Position numbers and translations under genes: made by a program
Assembly (NCBI GenBank): GCA_029204225.1
Contig: CM055095.1
Span: 60,714,540-60,778,539 of the forward strand
From: Diphasiastrum complanatum
Taxonomy: Eukaryota; Streptophyta; Lycopodiopsida; Lycopodiales; Lycopodiaceae
Direction of reading: 5' to 3'
DNA: 64,000 nt
Part shown: piece after piece, positions 42,888 to 56,500 of the stretch
Layout: every line of letters begins with the position of its first letter
How positions within the stretch are numbered: position 1 is the stretch's first letter
Notes under the pieces: model-generated
Seen by the model: the letters and a program-made list of their open reading frames with translations, nothing else
What the model was told of the DNA's origin: nothing
Database searches by the model: none

Positions 42888-43430
42888 ATCATCAACATAA
42901 ATGAGAAGTATGACAATATTCATAAAACCTGACATACAAGGAAGGATCATGGTTACTAAGATTAAATCCTAGTGATTCAAAAAAGATGTTAAGTTGAGAA
43001 TACCATGATCTTGGAGCTTGCTTTAGTCCATAGAGACTTTTGAAGAGAAAGCAGACCTTGGATTTGTCTTGGATGAACCCAGTAGATTGATCCATATAAA
43101 TCTCTTCTTCTAGATATCCATCTAAAAAAGCATTAGAGACATCTAGTTGAAAAACTTGCCAATTGAAAAAACATGCAATAGAAATTATGATTCTAATTGA
43201 TACCATCTTTGCAACTGGAGCAAAAGTCTCCTCATAATCAAGTCCATAAACTTGAGCGAAACCCTTTGCACAAAGCCTTGCCTTGTACTTGTTGATTGTG
43301 CCATCTTGATTATATTTGACTCGAAAAACCCATTTGCAACCAATGGTGTGCTTGTTTGATGGTAGATCTACAAGCTCCCATGTCTTGTTGGCAATCAAAG
43401 CATCATATTCCTCTGTCATATTGGAAACTT
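42888..43430 (-). pseudogene. Copia reverse transcriptase fragment, inverted
   Basis: A clean 175-codon frame (42892-43419, minus): ANKTWELVDLPSNKHTIGCK, YKARLCAKGFAQVYGLDYEE, QLDVSNAFLDGYLEEEIYMD, SLYGLKQAPRSWYSQL. In another frame it continues to LLIYVDDI at the left edge, so the piece stops exactly at the catalytic YVDD box. It faces the plus-strand copia remnant ending at 42887. Confidence 0.92.
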
Positions 43431-44999
43431 GTGTAGTTTCCCAATAAAAGAGGGAGAAGTAGGGTAATAGAAATATTATCTAAGAAAAACATCTATAATG
43501 TAGATTCCAAGAGGAATCTGTAATATGTATAGATGAAGGACCTGCTTTTAGAATCAGGATTAATAGGATATTTTTTGATACTATTAGAATCTTCTAAGAA
43601 TTGTTGTTGAGTTATAGTTAGAAGAGATAAGGGAAGAAAAATTAGAAAACATTATTGTAGTAGAAGAGTTCCTGATTACGAATCTAATCTATTTGTGTCA
43701 AAACTAGATAGTTCTATTATGAGCAATGGTTTGATCCCTGTGGGTTGTGATCAGCTTGATCTTAGTAAGACCTAGGATCCGTGAGTTGATCCAAGAAATC
43801 CCCTCTCGATCGAGGTTTTGGTTACGAAATAACACTCTTTGAGAAATATTCTCTCTTAGAGTCAACTGGATTACAAGATTCTCAGTTAAAAATGTGTTGT
43901 TAACAGAGTGTTGGGATCTGTAGAGATATGCTATGTAGTGAGTCATTATGGAATCATAAATTCTTTGGTACAGACTTTAGTGTTCGTTGGACTAAATTTA
44001 TATGCATGCATAAACTACTCAGTAAAACATAGGCATATTGATGAGAATTGTTAGGAGACAATTAAGGTTAATAATATATCTCGATGAGAATCACTTATTG
44101 ACCTAGGATGGATTAAGAATCAGATTGCATGTGATGTTTTGAAATTGGGCCCACATCTAAACATTCAAGCCTTCTAAATCATGTACAACTAGCCGAATCA
44201 AAGAGCATTACTTATGAGTTAGTTGTTTGAATCTACAATGTAAGATCATTTATTGATATTGTCGTTTATTGGTAGCCGAATCAAAGAGCGTTACTTATGA
44301 GTTAGTTGTTTGAATCTACAATGTAAGATCATTTATTGATATTGTAGTTTATTGTAGCTTATACATCACAACCATTATGAGTCATTTTTTGATTCCTTTA
44401 GAGGGCTATGTGCATAGGACACGTGAAAACTTTTGGCTTTAATCTTTTTTTGATTGGAAAAGGTTGGAATGTTGGATAGTTGTTCTTAACCAAAAGTCAT
44501 AACTTCACGTAATGAAGTTTCGGTAAATTTTAAGCTATTCTAAATTGGATCTTAACTTGGAAATGACACTTTGTAAGATAGATTTTTAAAAAAATTTCAC
44601 AGCATTGGGGTGTAAGAACATAGTTAATGGTTTTAGGCCTAAAACTAACGCTACCCATAAATGTCTTGTGGTTTTGCACCTATGAGACTCATGTGCCCAC
44701 CAATCCACATGAATCTCATCCCCATTTTGTATTGTTTTGCTTCCATCCCTTTGATTCTTATTGATGATACCTTGGAGCTCTATTTTGTGATTTGCATTTT
44801 ATGGCTATATCAATATGAATGTTTTTTTTTTCTCTTTATTCTAGCTTTAGTTTCACTAGTATGGCTATTTGATTGGGTTTGTCAATTATGTGCTATGAAG
44901 CAATCTTACAACCTCTGTTCAGGATTTTTTATTCCCTTGTTAAAAGACCTGCATGATCTTCTCTTTGTTCTGTACCTGAAAATTTACTGGAGGTAGCTT
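43431..44999. other. Unassigned stretch
   Basis: No gene recognised. Apart from the tandem duplication at 44191-44356 and a short block near 44150-44190 like 22040-22080, there is nothing I can name. A 111-codon frame at 44661-44996 is rich in hydrophobic residues but has no family resemblance I can see. Confidence 0.4.
44191..44356. repeat. 83-bp direct tandem duplication
   Basis: Two adjacent copies starting AGCCGAATCA at 44191 and 44274, differing by only a few bases (for example GAGCATTAC versus GAGCGTTAC). Confidence 0.9.
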
Positions 45000-45880
45000 T
45001 AGAGTCAGTGTAGTATAGAGACAGAAAGAGAGTGGTAACCCTGTTTTGATCCACAATAGAGGCAGGTCAGCCTCCTCTCAAACTTGTTTTGAGTTTTGAA
45101 ACCCTGGATAACTGTTGAAAGCCAAAAGACTGCTGGTTTCTGCCTGTTGAGGTTTTCTCAGTATGAGATTGCATATTTGATGCAGATGGAAAACACCTTT
45201 GGCAAGAAAGAGGTCAGGTTTTGTTCTGCCTGAAAATTCGGATATTGAGGACAGTTGTAAAATTGTGTTTAGGTCTTTGACTCCCGAAAGCTGGGATTGA
45301 TGTTGTCTGTATTTAAAACTGCAGCTCGCCCTTCCCATCAACTCAGAGTGCCTAATCTGTTGAGAACACCCTCTCCTGCTGTGGATTTTGGGTAGAAGAT
45401 GCATCTGTGGGATTATTCTTGCAGAATAATCATGTGGCTTTTACCTGTTTCCATGAGAGCGTGGAGAAAGTGACAAGAAAAAAAAATTTATGCACTGAAA
45501 CGTGGGCAGCGCCTGAAATGAGCACAATAGGCATCAGATCAGTCTCAGACTTGGAGGCAGAATGATAATCTGTTTGCTGCAGATCAGAACTTGATAGAGG
45601 AAACGATGGAGAGCGGTTGCGAGCTATGCCTGGATCATAGAAGTGAAGCGCGCTATCCTGAGTGAGAGTTCTCCCTCTCTCTTTCTCTTCTCCTCCAACG
45701 AATGTGGCCCTGGATGCAGCAAGCTTTTTGATGGGTGGCGGCTTGCTCTGGAAACTCGTGTTGTCTATGAAGAAGATGAGGGAGCCGGCACTAAAATGCT
45801 ATTTTCTTTGAAAATATCAGGGTTTGTTTTTTTGGGGCCCATGGTTTTTTTGTTAAAACCTTACTCTTTGCTATAATAAT
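45000..45880. other. GC-richer island upstream of KAB1, possible old gene piece
   Basis: Noticeably less AT-rich than its surroundings. An ATG at about 45607 opens MESGCELCLDHRSEARYPE and a stop; a longer frame (45643-45876, 77 codons) overlaps it. A pyrimidine-rich tract (CTCCCTCTCTCTTTCTC) follows at about 45671. This could be the promoter and first exon of a gene, or a gene relic. No product is assigned. Confidence 0.25.
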
Positions 45881-48800
45881 CGATTTTGGAAATAAATTTT
45901 TTTAAGCCGATCTTGACGAAAGGGAAGATTGGTATGGTTCTTAGGCATATACCCAATATAGGAATTCGATTCCTTGGTACGATACTATTTAAACCATTTA
46001 ACTTTGGAGTACCAATACTCCAAAGTTAAATGGAGTTGAATCGTGTTTTTGAATTTTCTCCTTTTCAAATCGGTGGAATACCGATGGGTTGGTTATTGTG
46101 TTCTTGAAGATTTTGATCATTAAGATTGAACGAACCAAAAGCTTTTGAAGTACTTGTTAAAGTATTTAATTGGAATAAAAAGGAAAATATTTGGAGGTAG
46201 TTCTTTATTCTTCGACAAAATTTTTTGTGGAATACAAGAAGTACCCGAATCCAAATTTTATGTACTTTTCCTTAATCACAAACAACTTTAACGAAGTAAT
46301 TCTTAAGCCAGTTAATGAAAAGGAAAAAAAAAAGTCCAATTTTATTGGAAAAATTGTAATTGATAGGAACTTATCAAAACTAAAAAAAATCTGATTTCAT
46401 TTCCAGTTAAAATCCTATGGTAGTTTGTATATCGATAATTCTACCCAGGTATATGATAGAAATGAAATTGTTTCAAACTTTTTCCTACAGTAATTAATTT
46501 TAAACATTTACTAATGTCGTTACGTCTTCTTTGTACCTTAGCTGAAATAGATTTTCAGGGAACTGAAAATTCTAAGGAGGGAAGAAGAGTGGACATCAAT
46601 GGTAGTAAGTGCGATCGAGAAATGTATTTCACAATTAGGATTTTAGTAATCTCAGTAAATAATTGCTTAATACCGGATATTAATTTCCTGGATTAAATTC
46701 ATTTAGTTGAATTCATAACTGATATCTTTGTGACCGTAGTAGTCCAAAATTTTGGATGTCAATTGTGATGTTAGAAGTAGAATTTGATACATGGATTACA
46801 TTGATCTGTTAGTTGGCAAAAGCTTATCTCTAAAATTGATGCATCGGTAGGGTTTCGAAGCCTATCACTAACCTGGAAGGATCAGAGTGTAATGTTGAAC
46901 CGTGTTAATTCTTCTGTTTAAATCACATAATCAGATGTAGATTTGTGGTATCCATTTGATTGGCATGCCAGTCATCCAAATAAATGGATTCTCCAGTGTT
47001 TGGGAATAAGAGATATCCTATATAGATTATAGGACAGCTAGATGATCAGTGGATCTCTAGAATATCAGATAAGGCGGTTAAGAGTTTTTTGGAAGGAAAC
47101 CTTGAATACCAGAGGGCCGGTCTACCATATTAGGACTATTCCAGGTCCTTAACCGAATATGGCCATAACATTCTTCCCTCTTTAAACTGCTTCTATCTTT
47201 AGAAGCTCCTTACAGGAATAGTTCCTTTAACTTTCAATATTAACTGAGAAAATCATTATCCTTAGTTTGACTTTCATATCAAACAAGTAGTCAAAGATAA
47301 AGCTATTTCCAATCGTTAATCTCTGCTCTGGAGTAAAAACTCTGGTTTGAAAAGTACATTAAGAGATATATTTTTTCAGCTGGGTTACACTCAACACAAG
47401 CTAGTAACATCACCTTCATGTGAAACACTTACATGAACCAACTGAGTGAAATATTACCTAACTTAGGAGATTAAAGTTAAAAAATAATAATAATTACAAT
47501 CTGAAATCATCCACAAACTCTGGCAGACAATTCATAAAAAGCTTCCAAGTACAACTATCCTTAGAATCCAATTCTAAGATATGATAATTCATTCAACTAG
47601 AATCTCTAGGAGAGTAATTAAAATGATTAAAACTCAACTCTGAGTATCCTAAATATTCTTTTAAGTTAAATGCTCATGTTTCTAGCATCAAATGCACAAA
47701 ATAGCACTCATTCATCTTAATAAATTTGTCTGTCCCCTATGATATCTGGAGATCTGATCAAAACAAAAAAACTATACTCGAGCATCTGCAGACCATAAAT
47801 TGTAGTAGAATAGCATCCACTAGATAAATCAAATTTTCCACAAATAAAATACTTATCTTGTGAGAATGTCTGGAGATCCATAGGTTCTCAATTAGATACT
47901 AGAGTAGAGAGATTCAAAACACTGATTCAAATTCTTACTCAGTTAATAGATCAAGAATTAATCATCACACTTAAGAATCATCCCAATTTCTTATAATCCT
48001 CTGATAATAATTAAGTATCGAATCTTAATATTGACCATAAATATTTAGATTCATATGATTACTCCAAGATGAAGTTAATGCAAATCATACCATAAATGAT
48101 TGACCATACATATTTAGATTCATATGATTCGTCAATCATTTATGGATTAACTTATAAATGATTTGGGTAAGGATCATTAACTTATAAATGATTCACTCTC
48201 AACAGTTTCCAATCCAATTTACTACTATTAGCATAATTTATTCCACCCAATCAACCCCTCTCTGATCCTAGTACTCAGATTAAGATTAGGTCGATTTAAT
48301 ACAAACTATCCAGACTTAAATTCCTAATCAAACTTACTTCCTATTCCAATCAAAATGGAATTAGTAACCTTTGACCTTTCACTATAATACTTATAGATAA
48401 TGATTCAAATATCAGACATGTTCTAGTTCCAGATTGTCCACACAATCCCTAGAGAATTTCTCTTATTTAAAAAGTTCCAACTAGGAATTTTATTATGAAT
48501 CTATCCGAAATTACTTTTAGACCAAATTTCATCTCTATACCATAGCTGGTTCTCTTCCGAAAACTATGCAGCCCACAGATTTCCAAATCAAATTTTATCC
48601 CATCACTTCACCCCTCCTTTTAAAGAAATTATCAATTCCAATAAAAGTTAACTGGAAAGATGATTATGAAAATATCCAAATCCAAGAAAAGTCAGTAATA
48701 AGTGCTTCCACTAAAGGATTCACTCTATTACAACCAAGACTTCCCCTTCAAATATTTTCAACCCGAGTTACAAAAACTATCATTCCATCGAAATCCATTT

Positions 48801-49113
48801 ATGCAAAAGAGATATCCTAGGTTTAAGAAGTTGAAACATTTTGACCTTAGAATTTATCTAAATTCCAAGTCAAGTAATTTATATGACATATTGTCTTTCC
48901 TGCCATATCCGTGTTTCTCTGGGTCTTATTATTGTTGTGATAGTAAACCCAATTGAATTGAATCTTCTTTCTTCTTTGCACAATAGCCTTTTTGTTGAGA
49001 TCGCTTCCGATTTTGTTTGTGAATGAAAAAAGCTTATGTTTCTAACGAAGGTTTACTTATGGCAGCTTCTTCTGCTTCCAGCACCGGTTTAACAGTTAGA
49101 AATCTCCAAGGAA
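45881..49113. other. Unassigned DNA upstream of KAB1
   Basis: The last few hundred bases must contain the KAB1 promoter and 5' UTR, but I cannot fix a TATA box or start site. Near 47160-47185 the minus strand reads AAAGAGGGAAGAA then TGTTATGGCCATATTCGG, which looks like a polypurine tract and an LTR start (LTR to the left). Blocks at 48140-48290 recur near 21585-22018. Frames at 48566-48820 and 46191-46394 have no recognised family. Confidence 0.35.
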
Positions 49114-52100
49114 ATGTCAAACATGCAGTACAAAACCATGGGACGCACTGGTTTGAAGGTGAGCAGGCTTGGCTTCGGAACATGGGCCACATTCCACAAC
49201 CAGGCGGACATGAAGGATGCCAAACAGCTCCTTGTCAAAGCTCGACAAGCTGGCATCAACTTCTTTGACACTGCAGAGGGATATGCATATGGGAGAGCCG
49301 AGGAGATAATGGGGCAAGCCATCAAGGAACTGAGCTGGAAGCGATCCGATGTGGTCATCTCTACCAAGATCTTCTGGGGTGGTCCAGAACCCAACGACAA
49401 GGGCCTGTCTAAAAAGCATATCATTGAGGGAATGCAGGCATCACTGAAGCGCCTAGAGATGGATTATGTGGATGTTCTATTCTGCCACAGACCTGACGTG
49501 AGCACGCCCATCGAGGAAACCGTGAGGGCTATGAATTATGTGATTGACAATGGATGGGCTTTCTATTGGGGCACAAGTGAGTGGTCTGCTCAGCAGATCA
49601 CCGAAGCTTGGGAGGTTGCAAGGCGACTTGGCTTGATCGGTCCCATCGTTGAGCAGCCAGAGTACAGCTTCATGGCTCGGGACAAAGTAAACTCTTTACA
49701 CTGATTCCGGTTTTGTACAAGATGAACTACTTCTCTGATTGCGAATGTCTTCTCTGTCAATAGAGCTTCAAATTTCTGATCCCACGTATAAAATCATTCA
49801 AAACCTGGGTTGGATTGAATTTCAATGAAATGTACTCTATGCTTAGTATCTGCCATCCATAGGTAGCCTAGTTAGTATGTGCCATCCAGAGGCAGGCTAC
49901 CTGTTGGAGCACCCGGGAGCCCATGGAGGGGCGAGGGTGGCTAGAGCAAGTAGCTCGCCGTTAAAAACGTTTTAGAAGCCCTTGCTATGGCTCAAAATTT
50001 GGCTGTTCTCAGCCAACCGGGTGATGCCACGTGTCTAATAGCACTCCTCATGACTACTACGTAGAGCATAGTTGTCATATAGGAGGAATATGTGCCCATA
50101 GGAGTCACAACCTATGGCAATGTGACACATCACCCAAATAACTCTTCTTGAAGTGTGTGTGTGTGAGTGGCATCCATTTTTTGGATGTGCACATCCAAGA
50201 ACTAGATCAACATCTAGGATGACCATAAAATGCACTTGTTGGATGTACATCGTGCATCTAAGAAGCGGGGTGCATCTAAGATGCCCAAAATGCACATGGC
50301 CACACAATAAGGGTAAAAACACATGCAATAATAGTCAAGCCAAAGATTATCTAATGACCATGCCAACACGAAAGAAGGCTACCAAAGACACTACCAAGGT
50401 CAAATGTTTTTTGTTACCTTTGAAGTCGAATTTTTGGGTCTAGACTTTAGGATTGCTATGCATACAATCCAAAATTATGGAAATTGTAATGAGAGACCTT
50501 ATAACACAAATCGCTATTTTGTTTACATTTCTATTTCAAATATTATGTAGCATGACTCATTACATATTTAGGAGGCAATACGATGGTACTCATGTTCTAC
50601 CCCTGTACTCTCTCATATATTTGACAGGTGGAAGTGGAGTATCTTCCATTGTATAACAGTTATGGATTAGGCTTGACAACATGGGGTGCTTTGGCATCAG
50701 GAGTGCTGACTGGAAAATATAGCCAAAAGATTGTTCCTCCAGACAGTCGTTTTGCTCTCGAAAATCGCAAGGTTTTGACTATTTCTTTTTTATGTGATAT
50801 TGAGTGCTTCACTTTTCTATTTCTATACCAATTTCTTGGTGCCTTAGACACTTTTAATGTATTCCAGAACACAATAACCAGATATATGGTGGATGATATT
50901 TTCACAAAAGTGGATAACCTAAAGCCAATAGCTGACGAATTGAAAGTTCCTTTGTCCCGATTGGCGACTGCATGGTGTGCATCAAACCCAAATGTGAGCA
51001 CAGTCATTGTTGGGGCATCCAAAGAAAGTCAGGTATGAATTTCTATTCTTTGATACTTGTCCCGAGAAAAGTGTTCAATCTTCCTTGTATCGAGGGTTCT
51101 TCAAGCCATAATTTAGTTCCAAGTTGTCTGATGCATTTGTTTTCACCGATACATTTATAATGTTATGTTTTACAAAGATTCTTTGCAATGCACATTTGTT
51201 GTACTGGCATTTTCTTTATGTGTACATATTATTGTCACATTAGAGCTAATCATGTGGAAGATTTGTTCTTCTGAAATTATTTGTTTACTCAATGTATCAT
51301 CAATTTCTTGCAATGTTGGTTTCTTGAATCTTATTGTTTTCAAAAGTGAGAGGTATAAGGTCTCTGATCAGTGTCTGATTGAGTAGCTTAAGTGGATAAG
51401 AATCGCCATTCAACCAGTGGTTGGCGTGCTATCTACGACATTTTGTTTTAGATCATTAGACAAAGTGGATAGAATGGTTGTGTTTAGCTATGTGGATTTT
51501 GTTAGAGGACGTAGTTCCAGCAGTTGTGGACCAGATTCAACACATGAATGATATTTTGAAGATTATTGGGAGCATATCAAGGTAGTGTAGATATGAATGA
51601 AGCAATACGTTGACCAGAAAAGGACTTTTAGTGATTACGTCGTTTTGATTTGGTGTATTTAAGGTTACAACCTTATAGTCTCACCAAGCTAAAGAAAACT
51701 CAAAGCCAAAAAAAGGCTCCAAGATTTTATGGACCTTTCAAGATTTTAAAGAAGATTGGGGAATTGAATTATGAATTAGATCTACACCCAACAATTCGTA
51801 TGCATCGAGTGTTTCATGTCTCTCTTTTGAAGAAATGTCTAGGCGAACACTCCACTATAACTACTACTTTTTCAAAGAACAACATAGTTGTTGAACCAAC
51901 CAAGATTGTTGGATATCGGAACAAGGTATTGCAAAATGGCAAGATAATCAAAGAATACTTGATTTAATGGAAAAACCTTCTTGATGGAGACAATACTTGG
52001 GTTAACAACTCATCTATTCAACATTGGCCACAATTATTACCATGAAGCTATTGGATATGGCATCTCCAATCAAGACTACATTGCAGCATTCAAGTTCACG

Positions 52101-53446
52101 AAGCAAATGTCTTCATTTTTTAGGATAAAAGTGTTCAAGTAGGGGGAGTGTCATGTACTTTCAGTACAATGCTTAGAAATATGTTATAATACCTAATGTA
52201 AGCTTTGTTAGGCCCAAAAGGAATTATTAGCCTTAAGAATAAGGGTGATTCATGACTCCTTTACCCCCCCCCCCCTCAAAGTACTCGAATAACGATAATA
52301 GGCCAAGAAGGGCCCAAATAAATGACAATAAGGCTAAACAAGGACTAACTATCCTTCAAGGTAGTCATATTTAGTTAAGTTATGGCATTGTCTATAAGTA
52401 GGCAAGAGACATCACTTTTGGTATTTTTCGACTCATTTGCAAAGGAGAGAACTGAGCTTCATCTTACTGAATGTGAGCCTTGGGAATTGAGCTTGTTAGG
52501 TCTCATGTGCCCAATCACATTTAGCCTTGATGAAGTTTTGTGGCGTGAGAGAAGCCACATCATATGGAAGAGCACCATTCAAACTAGCATTTTATTGTGT
52601 GAGAAGCTTTGGTCCTTTACTATTAGAAAATAAATAGCAGAACTTTATGAACTTGTTACTATTTCTAGTGACTATTGTAGGCTCTATCGAAAGGCTACAT
52701 ATGCTTCAAAATGACCTAGGAATGAGAGCAATCATGTATCAAATAGGGTAAAATCTAAAGTATGTTTCAAGTTTAGCCAACTAGTTCTCTGACTTACTAC
52801 ATGATGAACTAGAGTATACATATGTTTAACCTTGTCGCAGAAGTTGTGGAGAAGGATGTTTGATAACACAAAGGAGAGTTAAGTGCAATTTGAGCTATCG
52901 CATGAGGAGCATGTGGAATAGAAACACGAGTGTGGGAGCTGGAATACAAGGCCTAAGGGGTAGTTCAATGGAGCCCAGAGTAATTTATAAAGGACCACCT
53001 TGCAAGGAAAAGCCTTTGTAAATAATCATTTTTGTGATCATTTTGGTTAAATCAATGGCCCAAGTATGGCATTATGTGTGTATAAGCCCATCTTGAAGAG
53101 CCCACCAGTAGTTAGTTGCGTTAGGCCCCAAGTATGGCACTCTGCGTGCATAAGTCCAACCATACTAAGATTAGCCAAACACCAAAGTTAGCACAAGTGA
53201 ATCCAAAATGGCAGCACTTAGCTCTCTTGCATTAAGGATGAAAATCACATACAAAGGGCTTCTCTTTATGGAAGCTTGTGGGGTTGGCTTTCTACACTTA
53301 CTTATGGGACGAGACATTTTAAGTCTCAATATGCAATGCAAGTTCCATTCTAGGAAACTTGACTTTGACTTTTACGAACTTTTCAAAGTCTGTAAGTTAA
53401 AACTTTGAGACTTTCCAAAATTGTTTTCTTGCCCCTAGTGACTAAT

Positions 53447-53525
<79 letters not shown>

Positions 53526-56500
53526 TGTGTGTGTGTGTATGTGTGTGTGAGAGTAGGAAGAAAGTAGAGTTAGTGTTATTTGGTTTTAGTTACATTTTCA
53601 TGGCATTTTGTTTGTAAGTAGAAATAGTGTTTAATGCTCTTTGTTTTGCAAGTATCTCCAAGGCTCCTAGGTTTGAGCCCTACTTCCCGTGCTACAAACG
53701 ACTTAGAAGGAGAAGGTAGATGCCCTCTACTTCTTGACAACATTGGCGTCATTGTCAGGGAGCCAAATGTTTGCTAAACTTTTGTTGTTTTCACTTTTTC
53801 TACTTGCTTTGTTATAGGGACTGGATTGGTCACTAGTTTTTAGTGGCTACTTTGTAAATTTTTGTATGCATGATGTGCTTGTGATTTGGATGTGTTGAGC
53901 ATATGTATGTGTGGGCCTATCATTGACCTAACATCTCCCCACAAAACATTGCAATAACAGCTTCAAACTATTTTTAAAGCTATCATGAATCTGCCTTCCC
54001 AGAATTGGCTGTAGGAACTTGTCACAAAACTGCCAAACATGACTTACAATCCCCAAGTGGTGTTTGGAGACCTAAAACTTGACATCTTGACTCCCCCTCT
54101 TAACTGAAGATAAAGCAGACTTTGAACTACCATATGTCAAAGGGACGAACCAAAACTGAAAGATTTGAATATTTTATTAAGAAAAAACACCCTAGACTTG
54201 TTTTGAATCCCCAGAGCTTCAAATTTGCCCAGCTTTGCTCATCTAGCTCAGATTAGAGCCTTAAGTACATGCTGAAACCACTATCTAGAGGCCGAGCCTA
54301 GAACATGTGAAAGTACTGTACTTTAGGACCATAAATGGATCTACAAAAGATCCACAAGAGTGATTGGATGCTTGCTTAACAATCTATCAAAAAACTAGAC
54401 ACAAAAAAGTTGATCTAGATTGGCAATTTGACAAACAACAAGCATTAACAATCAAAAGCATTGATAAACATTGAAATCCGAGCCCACACGTGTGTACTAC
54501 AGGCTGTAGTACGGCCTTCAACCTGAGAAACAAGTAGAAATTGATTTGATTTCATTTGGATCACAAAAACTCAATGTACATAGTGAACTAGCTTGAGATT
54601 GCCAATGAGCTCCAAAAATTTTCTATCTTCTCACTATGGAGAGAGGGAATACATAGCATATTCGACTTCCTTCTTGAGGTTAGGTGGATTTCCAGCATGT
54701 AATAAGGAAGTTAACTCACTCTCCTTGACCTAAAATGAAACCCTAGTCTATTTCCTAGAGTTATGTTTGGTAGGTAGCTAGTTGGTCAAATTTTCACCTT
54801 AAACTTAGGTGTAGGTCCTATAAAGTAGGGATGACCACCAAATAGACATGACCAACTCTCTTGACTTGACCTAACCTACATTAGGATGGGTTTCCCATGT
54901 GGCATCATGGCCTCACATGTGTGGGACCCACTTGTGTACACAATTTACACTATTCTACATGGTTTTTGATCAAGCTAGATTTTCCAATTTTTGGCAATTC
55001 TTCACACTCCTCCTCAAATTTAGCTTGATCTATTTACAACTCTCTTGATAGATCAATGAAAGCTTTTAGAAGTGTCTAAAAAATCCAGCTACAAAGAAGG
55101 AACTTTTGAAACTCCAATAGAGAATGATGTCCATGAAGGATCTTTCACCACCTCTTAGAGGATCCCTTACAAGATGTTCCATAAATGTGTCTATATACAT
55201 GTAGCACACTTCAAAATTAAACATCATGCCAAGCCATGGATTCCAAGGCATTTTGTGCACTTGAAGATACATCAATTAAAATATTAAGTGCATAAATAAT
55301 GTTGCCAAAGACAACTTGTCTTGCTTGATCCATATGATTGAACCTTGATGGCTCCATCTTGATACTCAAGATTCTTCTTGGAGTCCTCGGGTCTTGAGCT
55401 TGCTCCTCCACTTGACTTGACTCCAAACCATCAATGAACTGAATAAGGTGTTGATCCAAAGGTGCTTCTTCAAGTTTACAAATCTTACACTCTTGAAAGA
55501 TCACATTTCCACCATTGACAAATTCTTTGGCTGAAAACAAGTAGATTCTACAATCTCTACTTGAAGAGCAAAATACTACCATTATTCCTATCATTGAAAT
55601 AGGATAATCTTTGGTCCTTACATTGGAATGATCATGCACAAAGCATGTGGACACAAAGATTTTCAAAGCAAATGATGTTTCATCTTTTATGACTCTATTC
55701 AAACTATTACAAAAATAGTTATCCAATGAAATTGCTTTATCAACAACAAATGTAGATTTCAAAGCATCCCATTTCATTGTCTTGTCATACAAAGTAATAA
55801 ACACCATGGATCTTAAAGATAAGAAACAAGTCACCTCATGTCTACTACTACTTTCCAAAAAGTATTCAAAGATAGTAGACTCTCCAATGCTCACCACCCT
55901 TGCAAGATGCACACCTGAATGGACAATTTGCATGCAATTTGATGACTCGGCCATTGTCATTGAGGACTCCCTTGGAACTCTCATGCTTTGAGGCTGATCC
56001 TCAAGATCTTCCTCCTTTTAATGCTCCTCCTCAATGCAAGCAAAATCACACTTTGCCAAGATCTCCTCTTGAGTGATCTCCTCCTTTGCCAAGCTCATTC
56101 TTTCAAAAGCAACACTAGCTTCCAACTTAAACAATCTTCCATGTTTAAATCCCTTTGCAATGCAAACATCATTCTTCAAGATGAAGCAAACACCATGCTT
56201 AAAGTGGCCATCCAAACCACTTTCTAAGAGTAGACCAACACTAAGCATATTCTTGGTGATTGATGGTACATAAAGGACATTTTCTAGATCCATGCATTTT
56301 GAGGATTCTAGACACAAAGATATGGTGCCAACACCATCTACCTACACTCTTCATCATTTGCAGTAAAGACAAACTTTTTAGCATCATTGAATGAGTGTAA
56401 GGTTGAGAAAAAGTCCTTTTCACAAGACATGTGGGAGCTAGCCCCACTGTCGATCCACCAATTGTCTCTTGAATTGCTATTGCTTGTCGGTGAGGATGTA

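Noticed and set aside
46191-49000. Possible endogenous pararetrovirus or other viral sequence upstream of KAB1
   Set aside because: Some frames look slightly viral-like, but I found no reverse transcriptase, movement-protein or knuckle motif, so there is no support.
49023-49268. Overlapping ORF at the KAB1 start, possibly an N-terminal extension or targeting peptide
   Set aside because: It is in a different frame from KAB1 and there is an in-frame stop at 49090 before the KAB1 ATG. No splice site joins them convincingly.
50660-51022. Minus-strand 120-codon ORF across KAB1 exons 2-3
   Set aside because: Antisense shadow of conserved exons.
52382-52633. 83-codon ORF in the chromovirus LTR region
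   Set aside because: Lies inside LTR-like DNA with no motif; most likely chance.
53405-53617. ORF made of repeated Arg-Glu
   Set aside because: Translation of the GA/GT microsatellite.
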